64,000 nucleotides of DNA from Gymnopilus junonius. Its lineage: Eukaryota; Basidiomycota; Agaricomycetes; Agaricales; Galerinaceae. The position numbers and the translations under genes are program-made. The notes below the pieces were generated by a model. That model was not told the DNA's origin. It did no database searches and worked only from the letters and a program-made list of their open reading frames with translations. Positions 11,163 to 22,325 of the stretch are shown here, piece after piece (the stretch's first letter is position 1; the number at the start of each line of letters is the position of its first letter). Location of the stretch: NCBI GenBank assembly GCA_015501075.1, contig JADNYJ010000047.1, forward strand, positions 1 through 64,000, in the 5' to 3' direction.

Positions 11163-12289
11163 TTTAGTGGATCAGAGTCAACAGGTGTTTGTAAGATAAT
11201 CTTCCGACGTTTTGCAATTAGATTTGGCAGGACAAGAGTGACTCGAAATTTCTAAGCGGAGCCTGAATTTAGTTACGTCTCACAAGTGACTAGGCTCACT
11301 CATATCTAACTCGTAACCATCTTTCCTCTGGATTCCGCAGTGTCAGCTAGTTTCAATTGTGAAGACTGAAAGCACTGCTTATATCGGAGTGATCAAGCCT
11401 TGTCTTCTCGGACTCTAAGGCTTTCCTGACGGTATATTCGGAACTGGTTCTTAGGGGTCTATATAGTCACAAGAAACTGTATGGTATTTAAAATATTGAA
11501 CAAGGTCCACTCACCTAATTATGAAGGAGTTGTAAAAGGGTACATGAAGTATGGCCGACAGCTGACGTTCGCATGCGCTCTAGTGGGTCAAAATCTTTGT
11601 TTACTTGCTGTGAGTATAATCCTTGACGACCCCCTCAGTCCTGGCCCATGCGTCATCAATTCTGTTTGGAACTCCTAGCGATTTTCATTTTGGGATGTCG
11701 TTGTAATGACGTCTATATTGTAGTTGACTGCGTCGCTGAGCTCTTCGGACAAACAGGTCGAATCTAGTTGACAGAGGTTGAGAAGCTGGATCCGGAACTG
11801 CGTAGGGGCTTTTCCCAAAGTTTGATCCCTCTCGAGTTGCAGAGTTGACCCTCACTTTTTGATATACTGAGGAACTTTTAGGCTGTATGGGCACTGGACA
11901 TCCGACAATTTCCAATACCATTTGATATCCGGACCAACAGATAAGAGCAGATAAGGCATCATCGATCATCTCCAATGATCGACGACGTGTTGCCGCGCGC
12001 GCTCTTCCAACTCCGCTTGTCCATATGGTCTGAATGTCTTTAGGAAATAAAAATGAGCCACTGGTTGTCTGTCTTTCCCCCGCGATCGTTTATCTTCCTT
12101 CGCACTGTCGACGACCATCTTTTGCTGGCATTTAGGACGATATAAGGGCCAGACAACTTGACGTGGTGCGTAAGTCAGTTTCGTCATATACTAACTAAAA
12201 CTCAGCTGGAGTTCTTCTGACTGCAGTTCACTAATGCCAATCTAAACGGTCCTATATTCACTGCTTTTGACTGCTCTCTCTGTGGGACC
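11163..12289. other. Intergenic with unresolved minus-strand frames
   Basis: Contains the GCD11 promoter side and two overlapping minus-strand open frames (11966-12187 and 11685-11975). The first encodes a basic peptide with the run KTFRPYGQAELEERARQHV, which looks more coding-like than random, but no domain was recognised and no splice model joining them was convincing. Confidence 0.4.
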
Positions 12290-14043
12290 ATGAGCAATGC
12301 TACAGCCAATGGCTACACGACTTCACAATCTGCAGAAATTGCCCATCTTTTTCATACGAGGGTGGATTTGGGTGTATGTTTTTCTGGTTTAACATTGCTG
12401 GTAACTCCTTGTCCCATTTCCTTGTACCTCCGCTCTGTAGAAAAAGACTGATATTTTACAGGTCTATGATTATATATGTACCCTAGATTTGGAGGTGCTT
12501 CTTGGTTTCTTCGCCGCCTATAAAATCTTATCGTCACAACTAATTGCCCCTATCCTTAGATAAGATTTGTCTGGTCCTGTCCATGGTCAACTGGATTGGC
12601 CTTGTTCTACTTCGGTCGTTACATTCCTTTCGCTTACTTCGGACTGATTTTGTATGGTAAGCCTATTTCTATGAATCAAATGGCCCAGAAGACTCAAAAT
12701 ATCATAATTTCCAGCTAAAGTTTCCTTCATGACGCTTCGGGTGTGTTTTTGCTCAGCGACTTCAATTGGCGATCTGACATTAACAGCCATCTTTGAATTA
12801 AGCCCTGCCTAGTGATTACTCCGCTTATTTTATGTAGGCATATTCATTTCTGAGTTGCACAACCAGATCTATAACGTTGGCTTTTCATAGGGCTAATCAC
12901 CGTCGGCTTATTGGTTTCTCATGGTAATTGTGCCGACATCTTGGAATATTTTCTTGAAAATTCACATGGAAACTGGAACCCCAGCCGTCATTGTCCTTCG
13001 CACATACGCGATTTGGGGATGCCAGAGATCGATTTTTTATATTCTTGTAGCATGGGTCATCGTGAGTGGAGTGATTTCAGCATCGAAGTAGATCAGTTTC
13101 ATAAGCTGTTTATATTCCTTCAGACCCTCCCAGGCGCTCTTCTAGCCCTCGTCTTAAAGACCACAGTCGGCATTGCACGTGAGTTCGCTACTGATCGAAT
13201 CTACGAATTTTTCTGAAGTCGTGCAGAAACCGTAAAGGACCCGGGCCTATCCACAAACATAAAACTCAAGTGCTCGACAGCGGTTCCGGTGCATAACGGC
13301 ATAGTCATGGTTCTTGTGTACTGTCTGATAAATTTTCTGGCAGAAGTTGGCAAGTTTTAATATTTTCTCCAGTGATACTCGACTGACCGACTGACATTCT
13401 GCATAAAGCTATCTTTGTCCTAACCGCAATCAAGGCCAAGGAACATTGTATGTTGGCTTTTATCACCAAATCCAACCTTTACCCACCCTATCATAGTGAA
13501 AAATACGTCAAGCTCATGGATCACCAAATTGTACAGAAATGGGCTCGTTCAATCCTTCTGCATGATAGGTTAGTATCGTTTGATCCTATCGTCGCTGTCT
13601 CATCCTTACGGTTAATATTTAGTGTTAAGCTTGGTAAATTCGATGATGGCGTTTTTTGCACCCGTGAGCCCAAAATTTAGGCGCCTTTTTCAGCGCTAAC
13701 AAGCATATATGCAGTCCGAACTGAAGATAACCATCCTGCTGTAAGTGATACACGAACTTATATCCTCATTCTCTCTGACATAGCCCGACGCTATAGTGTG
13801 CAGTGTAGTTTGCACTCTATCTTTTGCAGTCGCGTCATATTCCTTCTGCTTGAGCACCGACATATGCTTTTATTGCGAAATACGAGAGGAAGCAGCAGGC
13901 ACCCTAGATCCTTGGCTCAAACGCGCACTGGCAGTATTATTTTTACGACTATGATGGAAACGACGCAGCCTTTGGACGCTTTCGAATCCAGGGACCTGGA
14001 TATCTGGGAGTCGCGTGCGGAATATTGGGCATGGATGCGATAA
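12290..14043 (+). CDS. DUF6533-type multi-pass membrane protein
   Basis: The N-terminal part matches DUF6533, a domain common in basidiomycete membrane proteins of unknown function. Exons that can be placed: 12290-12400, 12462-12494, 12560-12656. They give GLTLLVYDYICTLDLEIRFVW joined to SCPWSTGLALFYFGRYIPF, the characteristic D-Y-x-x-T-L-D...E pattern, then W, then LF-x-x-x-RY. A later segment (GLITVGLLVSH to 12923, joined to 12985-13071, AVIVLRTYAIWGCQRSI) is the equally typical second half (LRTYALWG in relatives). Downstream, 13405-13570 (FVLTAIKAKEH) and about 13798-14043 (LHSIFCSRVIFLLLE) fit the end of the family. Exons between 12656 and 12870 and between 13072 and 13400 were not resolved, so integrity is not proven. 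The start ATG at 12290 is a reasonable choice. Confidence 0.6.
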
Positions 14044-15060
14044 TGTCCTGGCCTGTTGTCTCGGCTTCTGACATGTATTTAACATGCTCATGCTCGTGGA
14101 AAGAGGCCTTCCGTGATAACTCCTTGAAACCTATTCGTTCTGAAGGATTTAGGAGTTTATTCGAATCTCGGTAAACGACATCGATAAAGGGTCGAAAGAC
14201 ATACGGTCGGGCTTCACTCCTGCGATATTCTTTCTGAGGACGTCGGACCAGACTCGGGGCGGGCGGTCTGGTCTCTTTAACGGCTTGTATCAGTCGACAT
14301 TGATGGACATGAATTCTAGAAACCGTCAGCTGGATATTCGAAATGCAACCAATACACTTGCAGGGGTCAGTACCAAGTCAGTACATAATGATCAGCGATT
14401 GGTCTACTTATGTGCACGATCAGTGACGCATGATGACAGTGCGGTCTAGTACAATCGATTGGAAACAATCAAGAGATAAGGTCTTGTCCACAAACGGAAT
14501 AGGGGGTGGAAGCATTAAAATTCTATGAGTTAGTTGACAATTGTTGACAGAAATTTTCACTTGAGGCCTGAAGCTGAAGTTTGAAGATCTGCAACGAGCT
14601 GCAATGGCGGTGCAAAGCGGTGACTGACGTCATGTATGTGATTAGCTACGTACAAATACATGCAAATATTCTGCGTCAATTTCCGCCCGGCGGCCCAGGC
14701 AAGTCCAAGCAACTGCGACCATGGAGCACAAGTCACTCATTCACCACGCAGGATCCTCTCAACTAGATGTACCGAGATGAATGTTCGTCTTTTATTTCCT
14801 CTATATGCTTACTATTTTCATGAATGTTCCTGGTCTTCCTACTCAGATGAAGCGAAATTTCCTGGTCAGACTCCGCCTGGGCTACCTCCATCTCCTTCAA
14901 TAGAAAATCCTGCTCGCGTACGGCACCTCTGTGTTATGTTTAGGAGACCTTTTTAAATGTGACAATTAGGTCTTCCCTTTGTCCGATCCCAGCAAGTGTA
15001 AGCATAGTTGTCAATTTACAATCTCAAGGCTCAAAATATTGATGACATCTTAACTCTCAG
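14044..15060. other. Intergenic, possible upstream exons of next frame
   Basis: No recognised gene. Plus-strand segments at about 14721-14770 and 14845-14920 (a Pro/Ser-rich stretch with TPPGLPPSPSIENPAR) read as coding and may be exons of the frame at 15061-15360, but no splice combination kept a single open frame throughout. Confidence 0.35.
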
Positions 15061-15360
15061 CTGCTAAAACCGTCTTCAAGGCGCAGGACTCCTGATCAAT
15101 TTGTCGGGAACCCTTTCTTGTTAAACACCGCGTTGGACAAGCTTGATCATTCATTCGGAGAAGTCATAGCACTATTGGAACAGGAAGATAGGTCTCAGGA
15201 TCGCGGAGATGAAGGCAATCCACTGTTGCATCGATTCAAGAGTTGGAGGAACGAACTGGAGAAGATAAGGCTTGGCGAGGAAGAGCTTCCAGCAGATACT
15301 GTTCCCCTGGCCCAACCGCAGCCACTACCTGGACAAGCGGGCGGTATGTTCACAGATTAA
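15061..15360 (+). CDS. Unrecognised exon, hydrophilic protein (partial model)
   Basis: Begins after a plausible acceptor (CTCTCAG at about 15054-15060) and runs to a TAA at 15358-15360. The product is hydrophilic and helical in appearance (NTALDKLDHSFGEVIALLE, then a Lys/Arg/Glu-rich stretch and a Pro/Gln-rich end). No family recognised. Upstream exons are likely but not resolved; the last codons after GQAGG may be intron. It could also be a remnant. Confidence 0.35.
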   Translation: MLKPSSRRRTPDQFVGNPFLLNTALDKLDHSFGEVIALLEQEDRSQDRGDEGNPLLHRFKSWRNELEKIRLGEEELPADTVPLAQPQPLPGQAGGMFTD

Positions 15361-16225
15361 AGGATGTGTTATACCTTTGAATCCAAATCCGGCTTTTTGA
15401 AGTTTCCTGAGAATTCTTTTTTGATGTGTAATTAGTCACTTCAATTCTGTCGTTCATTCCTGACGTATGTTTTGGCGTACGTGCTTCTATTCAGGTCCAT
15501 TGATAGATATATTCCAGCTCACATGAGCTGGACACACCTGCAAAAAGTTACTTATCCTCCAGGCTACCTACTGATATGTTGTCAACATCGACGTCACATA
15601 AAATACATTTTTGACGTACCTGTGAGCCGTGGCATCCAATTCCGTCCGGCCGCCAAAGCCATGTATGGTTTCCTTTCAGGTTTCCTGTCACTTAGTTTCT
15701 GATCCCGTGCACTCTCATCGCTTCTCCTGTCATGTCGTGCTCTGTGCTTGGAAGTCGACCTACTCACCCAGGCGTTCAGAAAACCAGCAAGGCTTTCAAG
15801 TTCCACGCACTCGATCCACCGGACTCAGATTCTTATAAATGTTCACCCTTGCAAGTGACCCGTTTGTAATGGCTTGACCATGCCAATCACTGGAGGATGG
15901 TAAGGTCCCCCTTTCACTTACCGTAACCTTGGCGGCAATAGACCGCTTATGGACAAAAATCCGACGCAAGAGAAAATTTATCTGCAGCTAGAATGAAAGA
16001 TGCCAAAGAAGCACTAGCCGTATCCTGCGTCAAGCCGTTTACGACAGAGTACCTCGTTATCTAAGAAAAGAAACGAAAGTTGCATACAGGGCTGTCTCGT
16101 TTTGGTATGCACCAGGGCTGACTTGCCCCCTCGATATAAAATGTCTAGACCGTGCATGAAAGCAAAATTTTGACATACCCTGCTTATAGCCCTATCTCTC
16201 CAAGCACATTTTCCTCTTTTCATTG
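15361..16225. other. Intergenic upstream of terpene synthase
   Basis: Short open frames at 15472-15702, 15629-15838 and 16014-16274 (minus) have no recognised homology. Pyrimidine-rich sequence just before 16226 and the lack of other genes suggest that the promoter of the terpene synthase lies here. Confidence 0.4.
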
Positions 16226-17745
16226 ATGTCGCAAAGACAGTATTGCCTTCCTGATCTCCTTCGCGATTGGCCATGGATTCGAGATATTAGCCCTTATTAT
16301 CCCAAGGCCAAAAAGGAGTCCAGCGAATGGGTGACCTCTTTCCATCCTTTTGATACACGAGGGCAAAGGAGGTTCGACGCCTGCGATCTAAGTGAGTTAT
16401 TTATTTTCTCGATATTATACTGGGCAGTTGCTGATGCTCGACGAAGACCTCCTTGCTAGCCTCACGTATTCCCGTCGCAGTGAAGGTAATATCTTATATC
16501 AAGCAAGTTAATGGTGTTCACTGACCTTTTTTCTTAGAATTTGTTCGTGCCGGATGCGACCTCATGAACTTTTACTTTGTTTATGATGAATACACCGATG
16601 TATCAGACCCAAAAGTGGCGAGAGAATTAGCAAACATCGTCACTAACGTCATGAAGAATCCTGAGGACGAATATTCCACCAAATATTCCACCAATAACAC
16701 CCATTTACTAGGCGACATGACAAGACAGTAAGCCAGCTCGAATTCCTTGTGTTTTTTCTAGATATCTCACTTTCGTTCCCTGCAAGATTTTGGAAACGAG
16801 CAACAGCTCTGGCTAAACCCGGTTCTCCATGCTTCAAACATTTCATCGATACATCGGAAGCCTACCTCCTCGCAGTCACCCGAGAGGCTGAAGATCGTGC
16901 AAACCATACTGTTCGCTCAGTGGAAGATTATCTTCATCTCCGACGAGATACGTGTGGTGCACGCCCGACTTTGGCTCTGATAGAATTTGGACTGAATCTG
17001 TCAGAGGACGTCACTTCAAATCCGGTCGTCGCTTCTCTGAGGGAAGCTGCCGTGGATCTAATTATTCTGGTAAATGTCAGTTACATTACTCAATGATACT
17101 TCCGCTTCGCCCTACTGTTTGACTAACTCCTTTTCGCAGGATATGCACTCATACACGCGGGAGATATCTTGTGGCCTTGCATCCCATAATATAATCACTC
17201 CTATTATGCGAGACTATAATCTCGACCTCCAAAGTGCTCTTGAATGGCTGGGGACATACACGGACGGTGTTGTCTCAAAATTTCTCTCTAACCTTACGCA
17301 AGTCCCTTCGTTTGATGACCAAGACCTGGAAGAGCGGCTATGGACTTATGTAGATGGACTTGGTCAGTGGGTCAGAGGAAACGACGATTGGAGTTGTGAA
17401 GGGAAGAGGTATTATGGCGATGACGGGCTAATTATCAAGAAGACGCGGTTGATTTCTGTGGAACCCAGATGGGGGAATTATCTTCGTCTTCAGGAGATGG
17501 CCTCTAGCGGAGAAGAAACACCATCGCCGGCTTTGATTACAGATCCAATCGAAGTGCCAGCGCAAGCCAAGGAAGACGGAATGTCGGAAGCCAAGGACCC
17601 TGGCTCAGGATTTTCTTCACCTACGCTTCCTCTTCGGGATTTCGTTTTGCAAATGGAGGTGAGAACATGGTGGTCTTGGATTATAGATGGGGTGATGGTC
17701 AAAAGTGCTCTGATGCGTCTTCCACCATGGAAGATCCAGAACTAG
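16226..17745 (+). CDS. Sesquiterpene synthase (class I terpene cyclase)
   Basis: Predicted to ionise and cyclise farnesyl diphosphate with magnesium in the cytosol. Five exons: 16226-16391, 16447-16485, 16538-16727, 16787-17075, 17140-17745; introns 52-64 nt; 429 aa. The start is the ATG giving MSQRQYCLPDLL. The Asp-rich metal-binding motif is DEYTD at residues 85-89. The NSE motif is N228-D229-MH-S232-YTR-E236. The conserved Arg-Tyr pair (RYY) is at about 318-320. The NSE motif is split by the fourth intron and requires the donor GTCAGT at 17076. The basidiomycete family includes the Cop/Omp/protoilludene-type synthases; the product cannot be told from sequence. About 60-100 residues after the RY motif are polar and longer than in most relatives. 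No P450 or other tailoring gene is adjacent. Confidence 0.9.
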
Positions 17746-17989
17746 TCGACAGACGATTCCTAGAAATACACTACGTACGATAACCCTGGAGGAACATCAA
17801 CCTAATATCTGTACTTCACATTACTAGCCAGAAGGAAATAAATGTACTTCATTAATCACCAAGTGCCATTTCGGTCGTCTTTTACTTTAGATAGTCAGAA
17901 GCATATCCAAAAATACACAGATACAGAAGGTGCTCAGCACGGTAAACAAGGAGGCAAGAAAACAAGTACATAAGGATGTTTCTATAGGA

Positions 17990-19737
17990 TCAACGAATAA
18001 CGTATTTATCGAAAGCACTCTCCCCTTTGGGAACAGGCGGTCGTTCGCTCCAAACTTGCCACATCTTGATCGTCTCTTCATGTGGACAAACCGTGAAGAT
18101 GCTCTCTCCATTTGGACTCAGGCAGCTATGTGTGACGGCACCCGCGTGCGCATTGGTGAGGGTCATCAGGCGCTTACAGGAGGGATACTCATGCACCGTG
18201 ATGGAATTGGTGAGAGGAGTTTTAGTGTAAGTTAATCTTTTCTCCGTCGTGTTTGTGGGATTGTTGCCATTATGGCTACTGGCAGAGGTAGACTTTCGGG
18301 CGGAGAGAAGAGGTGCGAAGGACGATCCATGTGTGCTTAAAAGTTCTTTGCAGTGTGGGGACCATTGTAATGATAGTACGGAGGTGTTTAGAGGGATAAT
18401 GTGGACTGGTTCAGGTGCATGCGAGGCCATTGAGGACGTGTTCCAGATCCTAATTTTACCTTCTGGTGCGGCACTCCCTGTCGCAAGGAGTTCGGGTTTC
18501 CAAGGACACCATGCAAGAGCCTAAAGGATGTGTCAGAGATTAAAGATAAAGGGACGTTGCTGAAAGATGAAAAAATAAATGTCATTTTACCTTTGTGCTG
18601 CCCTTATGGCGCATTTTCAACGACATAGGCACCAAGGGCTTGCCCATTCGCTGGTCCCATATGTGCACAACACCATCTTTGTCACCGCTCGCCAGATGAT
18701 TTCGATTTGTGCTCCATTGCAGGCTAATGACGCGGCTCTTGTGCTTTTGCAAGGACGTACTCTGTCGTGATTCCCGCATATCGTTGAGGATTATCCTCCC
18801 ATCCTCCGTACCAGCGGCAAGAACATCGAAGTTCCAGCTCAGGCTCTTAAAGCTCCCCTCATCATTGGCTCTCCAAGTGTGCTGGAGTACACCACGCCCA
18901 CCTTTGGCACCTGCATCCCACACTTGAAGCAGGCCGGACGTCGTGCCCATGGCGAGATAGTTTTCATGCTTCTCGTCACCCCATTGGATGCCTCCAATTC
19001 TACCAGGAGGAACTGCACTGCAGAGAACAGAGACGGATTTGTTGTTCAGATTCTGATAGTATACGTCGTTGTAGCAGGCCACGGATATGAGGTTCTGGCG
19101 AGACCAGGTGATCGGATAGGCTTCGGGATCGAATGAGAGACCAGGGCTGTCTAGCACGATCAGAGAGTTTCGGCGTTTGCTGAGGTTTTCAGTCACAGAC
19201 GTGGGCCGCGCTGGACGAGTGTCATAGAATAGTGAGGAAGCACTGCGGCGGAGGAGGGTCATGGTGGAGTCGTCATTGTGTTTTGAAGTGAAGAGATTTG
19301 TGTCATCCTTGAAATTTAAAACACGCTCATCTACGAATCCGAATTGCTTGCTTATTCGCCTGGTACGGGGAGTGATGTTGAGGGGAGAAAAACTTTGGGA
19401 CGATTCGATATAAATCTGTCGGCCTATTACGACAAATTTGTTATAAAAATACGCAGGAAGAGAATCTGAAGTTCGTACGGTGCCTCCAGAGTGTGCACTG
19501 TTTCCTGGCACTGCGTTCTCGTCTAGCCCACCGGCAAAGTCAAACGAGGCTCCTGAGATCCTCCTCTTTTTGTACGATCTCAAATTTGTCACGGACCCAT
19601 GAACGCGTTTTTGGACATGATTTGCGTGAGGTGTTTTATAAACGCAGTCGTAGTCATTCGAAACGCTGGATGAACGGTTATTGATCAGTTTCATAAAGCT
19701 TTTTGGAGACTTAAAAGACTTACCTTGGCGAAGACAT
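17990..19737 (-). CDS. Cdc20/Cdh1-family APC/C activator, divergent (paralogue 1)
   Basis: WD40 substrate adaptor for the anaphase-promoting complex, nuclear and cytosolic. Exons on minus: 19737-19724, 19665-18591, 18520-17990; introns 58 and 70 nt; 539 aa. The first exon encodes only MSSP plus two bases and is inferred from splice sites. A degenerate C-box-like segment is NKFVVIGR (relatives have DRFIPxR), followed by RVLNFK. The propeller starts near LIVLDSPGLSFDPE. The signature block HKSRVISLQW, LASGDKDGVVHIWD, then STKALAWCPWKPELLATGS is clearly Cdc20/Cdh1-like. The protein ends in Ile-Arg (YVIR), the tail that binds TPR subunits of the APC/C. Divergence from canonical Cdc20 and Cdh1 is strong, so it may be a meiosis- or lineage-specific activator. 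Confidence 0.82.
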
Positions 19738-20146
19738 TAAAATTCTGAATAATAAATAGGAATTCACGTACTTAAACAGAATAAGAATACTGCAACGCCT
19801 GTCCCTGGTGCAAGTGGTTTGAAGTTGTTGAACAGAGGCGCGTCCATCTCAACGCAAATACATCATGTGACCGCCAATTGGCCGACGTGCCGACTTTCCG
19901 TCATCCGAACTGAGCAACACTTAACCGCTGTACCACACGCAGCCTCCACCATCCATGATTTGACAGTTGTTCACGTTCAGTGCGCATTTTTCTTTCTCTG
20001 GGTTTTGGTTCCGTGGCTGCTGCGTACTAAAGCGTTTCTGTACTCAATTCTCTGATATTCTTCTTTCTGGAGAATTTCTCGATCACCATAACGGCTCCAG
20101 TGCACACTATCCAAAGGAGATTCTTATTCATTTACTTTGAGTCAAG
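19738..20146. other. Divergent promoter region
   Basis: About 400 bp between two divergently transcribed genes, presumably carrying both promoters. No clear regulatory motif was identified; the open frame at 19819-20055 is not supported. Confidence 0.4.
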
Positions 20147-20653
20147 ATGGCGCCAATTCCGGGAGGTACCAGTCGCTCTTTGTTTTGCTCTCAGACAATG
20201 GTTGATGCTGTTTTAGAACCAAGGGAGTCACCAAAACCTCAACCAATTGGAAACATGCCCATGCTTTTCCTATTGACTACATGCACTCTCTGTGGCCTGT
20301 TTATTCTGTGGAGACGAGCCGATGCTCTTCGGAGGGCGGTATCACACCAGTATGTGTTCGTGGACATCTACCTCTATTTCTAGTCTAACCACATTACTTA
20401 CGTTAGACTGAAAACCTTCAATCGTTCGGAAGGCCGTATACGTCTCAGCGAAGATGATGGCCCTCCAGCCAACGAGTTCCTTGCTGATGACTTCGATGAA
20501 GACAACGAACATTTGCGTGACTCGGACGATGAGCCATTGACTGAGCATATCAGGAAGGCAACCCAAGCGTGGCGAGAACCTAATATTCCAGAGGATGATA
20601 GAGATGATGGTAACATCGAAGTTCTGTCGTCAGGTCGTACGAGCACGCCTTAG
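20147..20653 (+). CDS. Small single-pass membrane protein (hypothetical)
   Basis: Two exons, 20147-20349 and 20407-20653 (57-nt intron), 149 aa. The start ATG sits in a good context (AAGATGGCG). After about 35 polar residues there is one membrane helix, MLFLLTTCTLCGLFILW, followed by a positive stop-transfer run (RRADALRR). The rest is acidic and hydrophilic (DDFDEDNEHLRDSDDEP), expected on the cytosolic side by the positive-inside rule. No family recognised. The clean splice junction (SHQ joined to LKTFNRSEGR) supports a real gene. Confidence 0.6.
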
Positions 20654-20949
20654 CAGAATTATGGTGCTGGTACGTGCTAATCGGTTTTGCTGACTTTTCC
20701 CTTGCTTATACCTTTTTAAAGGATTTTTCTTTCATTCATTTGTACTTATTGGCTGGTATTCATATCATGTCCTCACTCGGGCCTCCTGATCTCCTAAGGT
20801 TGTGTACTTGTTCTTAGCTTTCAGAAATGGAAAACGATGGCCAATTTGGGATGAACCTATCACGAGCAACCCGATGAATATTCCACAAAAAGATTGGATA
20901 AACTAAATTACAGACAAGACCCAAGGTTATATAGACGCATGGTGAAAGG

Positions 20950-21691
20950 TCATGGCCTGCTATTTGATTCTACCTCCATCTTATCGTCTTCCGCGATGTC
21001 GTCTGCTGAGGGCACAGGGGCCGAGTTGGCGGCACCGAGAGCAGCATGAGCAGGTTGTTGTGGGGTTACGTCCCTACGAGGAATATTACTGATCATGCCA
21101 TATAAATTGTACAAGATGAAGGGTGGACTTACCATTTGATATGGAAGCGCGTCACGCGAGGCTTCGAATTGATATCCCGTACTAGACGCTCGAATATGAT
21201 CTTTGGAGGTGGGTTTTCCTTCATCTCATCGTTATCGTATTCCGTATTCTGATAGTAACCCACGCGGACGAATTCTTGGTCCCGATATGAACCAGTTAGA
21301 ATGAGTGCTGACACTCCTAGAACATCGTCCGTGGGTATCCGTGAAGGGTCTGGAGCTGCGCCCTCGAATTCGAATGAGTTTATTCCTTCTGGTACGGGGC
21401 CGACGAGACAGTCATCAAGCTCCTGGTCCAGTTCTTCATTACCGGGACACGACACGAAAATGAGTTTCCACTCCAGATCTAAGGTAAAGTGAGCCTTCAT
21501 AGAACCACAGTGGCGATAGCGTAAATACGCACCATCCTGTAAGGGTGCTATACATTCAAAAGTGACCTTGAATCGGTACACATCAGAAAATCTCGCTGGA
21601 TTGTTCATGAATTCTACGTTCTGGCATATTGTTGTCGGCGTTGTTCCCGATTAGAAATAAGAACCTTACGTACTCTTATCGTGACGGCCAT
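20950..21691 (-). CDS. ASF1: Histone chaperone ASF1
   Basis: Binds the H3-H4 dimer and hands it to CAF-1 and HIRA in nucleosome assembly. Exons on minus: 21691-21674, 21620-21533, 21478-21133, 21073-20950; introns 53-59 nt; 191 aa. The 18-nt first exon gives MAVTIR, joined to NVEFMNNPARF. The immunoglobulin-like core is complete: LDDCLVGPVPEGINSF, DPSRIPTDDVLGVSALILT, YRDQEFVRVGYY and NPPPKI, ending in RVTRFHIKWD. The C-terminal tail of about 40 residues is acidic (ADDIAEDDKMEVE), as in fungal orthologues. No lesions. Confidence 0.95.
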
Positions 21692-22325
21692 ATTGTGCGC
21701 ACTGTGTGTACAATCCCAAAGATAAAAGGAAGCCTCGAAAGAGTAGGATGAAGCGGGGGTTATAAAAGTACAAGGGTCGCGAGAAAGTCGAATGAACTCA
21801 ATTGGACGCGACCGTGACAGTTTACCTCGAGATTGTCACGGGGTCAGGTGCCTACGTGATTTTCGTTGGGTGGAAAATTCCTGAAAAATCAATGGTTTCT
21901 ATTGCACAGATAAAAATCTGTTCAGAATATAAGGAAAGTATCTAGATGTGCATGTGCAACATTTCTGAAGCTTTATAGACTACAAGAAGAATAGCTATCA
22001 AATAATCCTTTTCAGGCTATTTTCATCCACGTGATATGTCAAGTGACCCTAGCATCCGCATATCCGGGAGCCTGATTTTATCCCCCGACCAAGCTTTCTT
22101 TTCTATTGACGACGACGACGACAGGACCTAACGCCCATTTGTATTTGCATGTTCTTTACTCCCAATCTTATTCATTGTATACTGACCTCATTTACAGTAG
22201 ACAAGGACTCATTCCTGATCCGTTGACGCTCTGCTTTGTCCTTCGGCCGTCTTTCCTACTTTTTCTGAGCATGTCATATTGATCCAAGGCGCTCGAAATC
22301 GTCACTTTAAACTTCTTATTCTAGC
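21692..22325. other. Divergent promoter region of ASF1 and the exchange factor
   Basis: About 630 bp with no gene. It contains a (GAC)5 tract at about 22108-22122 and pyrimidine-rich tracts upstream of 22326, consistent with a promoter and 5' UTR for the plus-strand gene. Confidence 0.5.

Noticed and set aside
15472..15838. Open frames between 15.4 and 15.9 kb
   Set aside because: No coding-like conservation, and frames overlap on both strands.
18249..19136. Several plus-strand frames
   Set aside because: They lie opposite the WD40 gene, whose minus-strand reading is clearly conserved.
22108..22122. (GAC)5 tract
   Set aside because: Too short to be notable; it is a simple repeat in a 5' region.
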